A DNA stretch of 64,000 nt, taken from assembly GCF_030283205.1 (NCBI RefSeq), contig NZ_JASNWF010000032.1, positions 1 through 64,000 on the forward strand, written 5' to 3'. A program made the position numbers and the translations under genes. The stretch is from Actinomadura opuntiae (lineage in GTDB: Bacteria; Actinomycetota; Actinomycetes; Streptosporangiales; Streptosporangiaceae). Positions 59,690 through 64,000 of this stretch are shown in pieces (position 1 is the stretch's first letter; each line of letters begins with the position of its first letter). The notes beneath the pieces are model-generated. The model did no database searches. It was not told where the DNA came from and saw nothing but the letters and a program-made list of their open reading frames with translations.

Positions 59690-60328
59690 TCAGGCACCCG
59701 CGACACTGGGGCCCTTCGCGATCCCGTCGGCGGGCTCGCGGTACCCGACCCCGACCAGCCGGCTGCCCTCGAACGTGAGGCTGGTCACGCTGGCCAGCGC
59801 GCACTCCCGCCGGTTCGGGTGGTGCCAGAGCCGGCGGTGCTCGGCGTGCAGCCGCAGGATCCAGATCGGCAGCTGGTGGCTGACGCACACCGCCTCGTGG
59901 CCGCGCGCCGCCTCCCGCGCCCGGACCACCGCCGCGCGCATCCGCGCCGCCATCTGCCGGTACGGCTCGCCCCACGACGGCCGGAACGGGTTCACCAGGT
60001 AGCGCCAGTGCTCGGGGCGGCGCAGCGAGCCCGGCCCCACCCCGAAGGTCAGGCCCTCGAAGTGGTTCTCGGCCTCGATCAGCCGATCGTCCACCGTCAC
60101 GGGCAGGTCGAACGAGTCGGCCAGCGGCGCGGCGGTCTCCAGCGCCCGCTGCATCGGCGAGGAGAACAGCGCGGTGACGTCCCGGTCGGCGAACCATTTC
60201 GCTGCGGCCTTGGCCATGAGGACGCCGTCCTCGCTGAGCCGGTAGCCGGGCAGCCGCCCGTACAGGACGCCTTCGGGATTGTGCACCTCACCGTGCCGCA
60301 GCAGGTGAACGATCGTCGTGTCAGTCAT
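59690..60328 (-). CDS. Histidine phosphatase family protein
   Basis: 212 residues. Catalytic LLRHGEVHNPEG with His12, and the second histidine in VCVSHQLPIWILRLH. Phosphoglycerate-mutase-like fold. It sits at the head of the cytochrome c cluster, as often in actinobacteria, though its substrate is unknown. Confidence 0.88.
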   Translation of the reverse strand: MTDTTIVHLLRHGEVHNPEGVLYGRLPGYRLSEDGVLMAKAAAKWFADRDVTALFSSPMQRALETAAPLADSFDLPVTVDDRLIEAENHFEGLTFGVGPGSLRRPEHWRYLVNPFRPSWGEPYRQMAARMRAAVVRAREAARGHEAVCVSHQLPIWILRLHAEHRRLWHHPNRRECALASVTSLTFEGSRLVGVGYREPADGIAKGPSVAGA

Positions 60329-60340
60329 GGCCCGATCAGG

Positions 60341-62158
60341 CTACCCGCGCTGCCCGTCCAACCCGTCCACGGCCCGCGCCCCCGCGGACCGGACGTAGGC
60401 GGTGATGCGGGCGGCGACCCGGTCGAGGTCGGCTTTGGCGATCTTCGTGCCGTTCGTCGCCTGGACGAACCAGTAGGTGAGCGCGGCGTCGCACATGTCG
60501 GCGCGCGCGGCGGGCGCCAGGCAGGTGACGGGCGAGGGCAGCCCGTTGGACCCCATCGTGACGAGGGTCACCATCACGTACGGCGACGGTGGCGGCTGCT
60601 CGGTCGGCTGTTCGGTCGCCAGCGCCAGCCGCAGCGCCGGCGCCCCCGTCGGGACGTCCTGCCGGTCGTGCACGGCGGACGTGCAGGGGCCGAAGTTCCG
60701 CTTCGCCTTCGCGGCCTCCGGTGAGTCCGGGAAGTACTTGCAGACCTGGTCGGCGATGTTGCCGATGGATCCCTGCCAGTTCTGCGATATCCGGAGCGTC
60801 TTCGAGTCGCCGATCGTGGTGTAGCCGGCGTTCGCGCCCGTCGATCCGGAGCACCCTGTCGAGGCCGGGCCGATCAGGTGGCGGCCCTCGCCGAGGCTGT
60901 AGACGGCCGCGTCCTTCGGCAGCTTCACCTGCTCGGGCAGGCGGACCTGCGCTGGGCCGGGCGACGGCGTGACCTTGTTGCCGAGCCCGTCGGTGGTGGG
61001 GCAGTCCCGGACGGACGCCACGGCCGCGACGGGCCGGGTGACCGTGGGACGCGGCGCCGGGTCGTCCTTGGTGATCTGCTGGACGGCGATGGCACCGGCG
61101 CCGACGACCACGGCCGTTCCGGCGGCGGCCGTGGCGATGCCGCCCGCGCCGCCGAAGAACGCCTTGATCGCGCTCGCCGCGCCGGCCTTGCCCGCGGCGT
61201 TGCTCGCGGCGCTCTGGCCGATGGCCTGGCCGGCCGCGTGCGCGGCGCCCGGCGCGGCGGCGGTGCCGGCCGCGGACGCGGCGCCCGGGACGACCCATGC
61301 GGCCAGCGGGAACAGCGCCGCGAGCGCGACGGCGGACGCGGCGAGCGCGCGGACGCCGCGCGTCTCCCAGTCCGGCCCGTACGCCTCGAGGGCCGTCCGT
61401 TCCAGGTCGTCGACGAACGCGGCGGCGCTCGGCGGACGGTCGGCGGGGTCCTTGGCCATGCCCCGCGCGACGAGGGGGCGGAGGGGTTCGGGGACGGCCT
61501 CGACCGGGACGGCGCCCGTGCGGTGGGCCCGCATCAGCTCGGCGCGGTTCCCGCTGAACGGCCGGTCGCCGCTGACGCACTCGACGAACACGCAGGTTGC
61601 GGAGTACACGTCCGACGCGGGCGTGGCGGTGTGCCGGTCCCACTGCTCGGGCGCCATGTAGTACGGGGTTCCGGCGCCGCCGGCCTCCTGCCCGGCCGGG
61701 GTCGCGATGCCGAAGTCGACCAGCCGGCTGCGCCCGTCCGCCGGGACGACGACGTTCGCGGGCTTGTAGTCGCGGTGCACGACGCCGAGGGCGTGGGCGG
61801 CGGCGAGGCCGAGCAGCGAGCCCTTCAGCACCGACAGCGACGCCTCGGGTCCGAGCGCGCCGTGCCGGGCGAGGAGCTCCCTGAGGGACACCCCGTCGAC
61901 GGCCTCCATGATGATCGCGGCGCCCTCGGGGCCCTCGACGAGCCGGAAGAGGCGGGCGACGTGCGGGCTCTCGGCGCGCCCGAGCATCCGGGCCTCGCGG
62001 CGGAGCCGCTCCCGCTCGTCCTCGCCCGCGGCCGCGTCCAGGTACTTGATCGCGACCGGGGTGCCGGACCGCTCGTGCCGGGCGAGCACGACGCGTCCCT
62101 GGGCGCCCGCGCCCAGCTCCCGCACCTCGGCGTACCCCTCGATCCGCCACCCGCTCAT
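60341..62158 (-). CDS. Serine/threonine protein kinase
   Basis: 605 residues. Kinase domain 1-260: glycine loop GAGAQGRVVLA, Lys38 (VAIKYL), catalytic HRDYKPAN (Asp130, Asn135), DFG at 148-150, and APEQW. It is followed by an alanine-rich hydrophobic stretch around 265-310 and another near 340-360 (GIATAAAGTAVVVGAGAIAV), then a ~240-residue C-terminal domain with cysteines (DCPTTDG, GCSGSTG, FGPCTS) that is probably outside the membrane. The tyrosine in HRDYKP, where most kinases have L, is a variant. Gap to the phosphatase is 12 bases. Confidence 0.9.
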   Translation of the reverse strand: MSGWRIEGYAEVRELGAGAQGRVVLARHERSGTPVAIKYLDAAAGEDERERLRREARMLGRAESPHVARLFRLVEGPEGAAIIMEAVDGVSLRELLARHGALGPEASLSVLKGSLLGLAAAHALGVVHRDYKPANVVVPADGRSRLVDFGIATPAGQEAGGAGTPYYMAPEQWDRHTATPASDVYSATCVFVECVSGDRPFSGNRAELMRAHRTGAVPVEAVPEPLRPLVARGMAKDPADRPPSAAAFVDDLERTALEAYGPDWETRGVRALAASAVALAALFPLAAWVVPGAASAAGTAAAPGAAHAAGQAIGQSAASNAAGKAGAASAIKAFFGGAGGIATAAAGTAVVVGAGAIAVQQITKDDPAPRPTVTRPVAAVASVRDCPTTDGLGNKVTPSPGPAQVRLPEQVKLPKDAAVYSLGEGRHLIGPASTGCSGSTGANAGYTTIGDSKTLRISQNWQGSIGNIADQVCKYFPDSPEAAKAKRNFGPCTSAVHDRQDVPTGAPALRLALATEQPTEQPPPSPYVMVTLVTMGSNGLPSPVTCLAPAARADMCDAALTYWFVQATNGTKIAKADLDRVAARITAYVRSAGARAVDGLDGQRG

Positions 62159-62233
62159 CGCCGCCTCCCACCAAGATCGCGAAGAAGGTACCGAATCGCG
62201 GGCGGCGCGGCGAACCGTCCCGGGGCGGGGGCG

Positions 62234-63148
62234 TCAGGCGGCGCGCTGGACGGTGCCGGGGACGCCGGCGCGCAGCGCGGTGACGGCGGCGCGGATCGCC
62301 GGGCGGCGCGCGGCCTCCTCGCGCCAGACCGCGTACACGCGGCGGGTCAGCGGCTCGGCCAGCGGGACGATCGCGACGTCCGGCGGCACGTCGCAGCGGC
62401 CGAGCCGGGGCAGGATCGCGTTGCCGAGCCCGGCGGCGACCAGGGCGAGCTGGGTGGCGAACTCGTAGGCCATGTGCTCGATGCGGGGCTCGCTGTCGGT
62501 GGCGCGCAGGGTGCGCAGCAGCCAGTCGCAGCAGATGCTGTCGGGCACCGAGCTGATCCACGGGTCGCCCGCCAGCTCCTTCAGCTCGATGCTGTCGCGG
62601 CCGGCGAGCGGGTGGCCGGCGGGCAGCGCGACGTCGGCGACGTCGTCGCAGATGGCGCCCTTGTGCAGGCCCTCGGGCAGCGGCAGCGGCTCGTTGTTCC
62701 AGTCCTGGACGACGGCCATGTCGAGGTCGCCGCGCACGACGAGGGGCATGCTGTGCAGGGGGTCCTCCTCGCGGACCAGGACGCGCAGCTCGGGATGCTC
62801 GGCGCGCAGCAGCGGCAGCGTCTGCGGCATCAGCCCGCGGACGGCGGTGGGGAACGCGGCGACGGTGAGCTGCCCGACGACCGAGCCGCGGTGCGCCTCC
62901 AGGTCGGCCTGGGCCTGCTCGACGAGGGAGAGGATCCGCTCGGCGTGCCCGACGAGCAGCTCGGCGGCGTCGGTGAGCCGGACGCCGCGGCCGTTGCGCT
63001 CGAGCAGCTTCTGGCCGGTCTCCCGCTCCAGCTTGGCGAGCTGCTGGGAGACGGCGGAGGTGGTGACGTGCAGGACGTCGGCGGCGGCGCTGACCGAGCC
63101 GTAGGTGGCGACGGAGTGCAGGGCGCGCAGCCGTTCCAGATCGAGCAT
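62234..63148 (-). CDS. LysR-family regulator, divergent to an EamA transporter
   Basis: 304 residues. Helix-turn-helix at about 18-38: GSVSAAADVLHVTTSAVSQQLAKLERETGQKLLER. Effector domain in 90-300. Its start is 72 bases from the divergent EamA gene, the classic LysR-target arrangement. Ligand unknown. Confidence 0.9.
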   Translation of the reverse strand: MLDLERLRALHSVATYGSVSAAADVLHVTTSAVSQQLAKLERETGQKLLERNGRGVRLTDAAELLVGHAERILSLVEQAQADLEAHRGSVVGQLTVAAFPTAVRGLMPQTLPLLRAEHPELRVLVREEDPLHSMPLVVRGDLDMAVVQDWNNEPLPLPEGLHKGAICDDVADVALPAGHPLAGRDSIELKELAGDPWISSVPDSICCDWLLRTLRATDSEPRIEHMAYEFATQLALVAAGLGNAILPRLGRCDVPPDVAIVPLAEPLTRRVYAVWREEAARRPAIRAAVTALRAGVPGTVQRAA

Positions 63149-63220
63149 GTAGCAATTCTAAAGCGAGATGTCGACAGATTCTAGCTTGTCCTAAAATAAG
63201 GGGAGGGCGACGATCGGGGC
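63149..63220 (+). promoter_or_regulatory. LysR/EamA divergent control region
   Basis: TGTCGA at 63169-63174, 17-base spacer, TAAAAT at 63192-63197 is a good promoter for the transporter. TGTCGACA at 63169-63176 is a perfect palindrome, and GACA...TGTC at 63173-63190 a wider repeat, suitable for LysR. Confidence 0.5.
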
Positions 63221-64000
63221 ATGAGACCGCGCCACGTCCTGCTGGCCACGCTGATCGCCGCGATCTGGGGCTTCAACTTCGTCCCGATCAAGGTCGCGCT
63301 GGAGGACTTCCCGCCGCTGCTGCTCGCCGCGCTGCGGTTCACCGCCGCCGCGCTGCCCGCGGTGTTCTTCGTCCGGCGCCCGCCGGTCGCCGTCCGCTGG
63401 CTGTGGCTGGTCGGGCTCCCGCTGGGCGTCGGGCAGTTCGCGCTGCTGTTCATCGGGATGCGGCTCGGGATGCCCGCCGGGCTGTCGTCGGTGGTGCTCC
63501 AGGTCCAGGCGATCTTCACCGCGCTGTTCGCCGGGGTGCTGCTGCGCGAGCGGCTCGGCGCCCGGCAGGTCGCCGGGATGGTCGTCGCGTTCTCCGGCGT
63601 CGCTCTGCTCGGCGTCGCGCAGCGGGAGGGCGGGAGTCCGGTCGGGGCGTTCCTGCTGTGCGTCGGCGGGGCGGCGAGCTGGGGGCTGGCGAACGTCGCG
63701 ATGCGCCGGATGAACCAGGCCACCGCCGAGCCCGTCGACGCGTTCGGGTTCATGGTCTGGATGTCGCTGGTCCCGCCCGTCCCGCTGTTCGCCCTCTCAC
63801 TGATCTTCGAGGGGCCGGGAGCGGTGCCGGACGCGGCGCACCACCTGTCGGTCGCCGGGGTGAGCTCGCTGGCCTTCATCGCCTACGTCTCGACGCTCGT
63901 CGGGTTCGGCGTCTGGGGCTGGCTGATGCGCCGCTACGAGGCCGGCACCGTCGCCATGTACTCGCTGCTCGTCCCGCCGTTCGGGCTGCTGTCCGCCGCG
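63221..64000 (+). CDS. EamA/DMT-family transporter, 3' end missing
   Basis: 260 codons from ATG 63221 to the right edge, no stop. About nine helices visible: HVLLATLIAAIWGFNFVPIK, LLLAALRFTAAALPAVF, GVGQFALLFIGMRLGMPAGLSSVVLQVQA, FTALFAGVLLRERL and so on, the two-repeat drug/metabolite transporter pattern. These export amino acids or related metabolites. GGGGAGGG at about 63200 is the ribosome site. The divergent LysR probably controls it. Confidence 0.88.
   Translation, partial: MRPRHVLLATLIAAIWGFNFVPIKVALEDFPPLLLAALRFTAAALPAVFFVRRPPVAVRWLWLVGLPLGVGQFALLFIGMRLGMPAGLSSVVLQVQAIFTALFAGVLLRERLGARQVAGMVVAFSGVALLGVAQREGGSPVGAFLLCVGGAASWGLANVAMRRMNQATAEPVDAFGFMVWMSLVPPVPLFALSLIFEGPGAVPDAAHHLSVAGVSSLAFIAYVSTLVGFGVWGWLMRRYEAGTVAMYSLLVPPFGLLSAA

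Overview
The window is high-GC actinomycete chromosome: many GTG and some TTG starts, tightly overlapping operons, a BldC regulator, a conservon (CvnA-D), menaquinone-based respiration and System II cytochrome c maturation. The mix suggests Streptosporangiales, possibly a Thermomonosporaceae/Actinomadura-like genome. That placement is inference from gene content; no rRNA gene is present. I saw no tRNA, rRNA, insertion sequence or CRISPR array.

Layout. 1-3.8 kb: a ComEA-like helix-hairpin-helix gene cut by the left edge, then a minus-strand partial complex I set (nuoA-B-C-H only). 4.0-7.0 kb: two tandem paralogous membrane-anchored proteins. 7.1-10.5 kb: korAB (2-oxoacid:ferredoxin oxidoreductase) behind a long leader that encodes a short Cys-containing leader peptide and two stem-loops. 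10.7-12.9 kb: an orphan SecD-P1-head-like membrane protein and a LysR regulator. 12.9-17.2 kb: a DHA2 drug-efflux-type MFS protein and a YceI protein, both carrying carboxypeptidase-regulatory-like Ig-fold domains, with a divergent TetR. 17.3-20.7 kb: an alpha/beta hydrolase fused in one chain to an ABC ATPase, plus its permease. 20.7-24.3 kb: a looser region with a small ORF, a truncated GNAT, TetR, a DHFR-like reductase, a decayed XRE regulator and a small secreted protein. 24.3-28.3 kb: a translationally coupled P450 / class I terpene synthase-like / class II diterpene cyclase operon. 28.5-32.5 kb: conservon cvnABCD. 32.8-49.7 kb: the complete 14-gene nuoA-N operon, ending in a polyprenyl diphosphate synthase gene. 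49.9-53.3 kb: menaquinone reductase (geranylgeranyl reductase family), menG, a DUF4229 protein and a threonine/serine dehydratase. 53.6-55.3 kb: bldC and an HExxH protein with a small acidic partner. 55.5-60.3 kb: ccsB-resB-ccdA-tlpA and a histidine phosphatase. 60.3-64 kb: a Ser/Thr kinase, LysR, and an EamA transporter cut by the right edge.

Respiration is the main theme: complex I, a second partial complex I module, menaquinone tail synthesis, methylation and saturation, cytochrome c maturation, and KorAB as a source of reduced ferredoxin. Three candidate operators tie some of these together. A perfect 20-bp palindrome matching the Rex (NADH/NAD+ sensor) site lies before the menaquinone reductase. 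A weaker Rex-like repeat lies in the nuoA leader. A TACTAC-N5-GTAGTA repeat of BlaI/MecI type lies before tlpA. The most novel-looking pieces are the korAB leader, the hydrolase-ABC fusion, the diterpenoid operon with variant active-site motifs beside a conservon, and the nuoABCH module.
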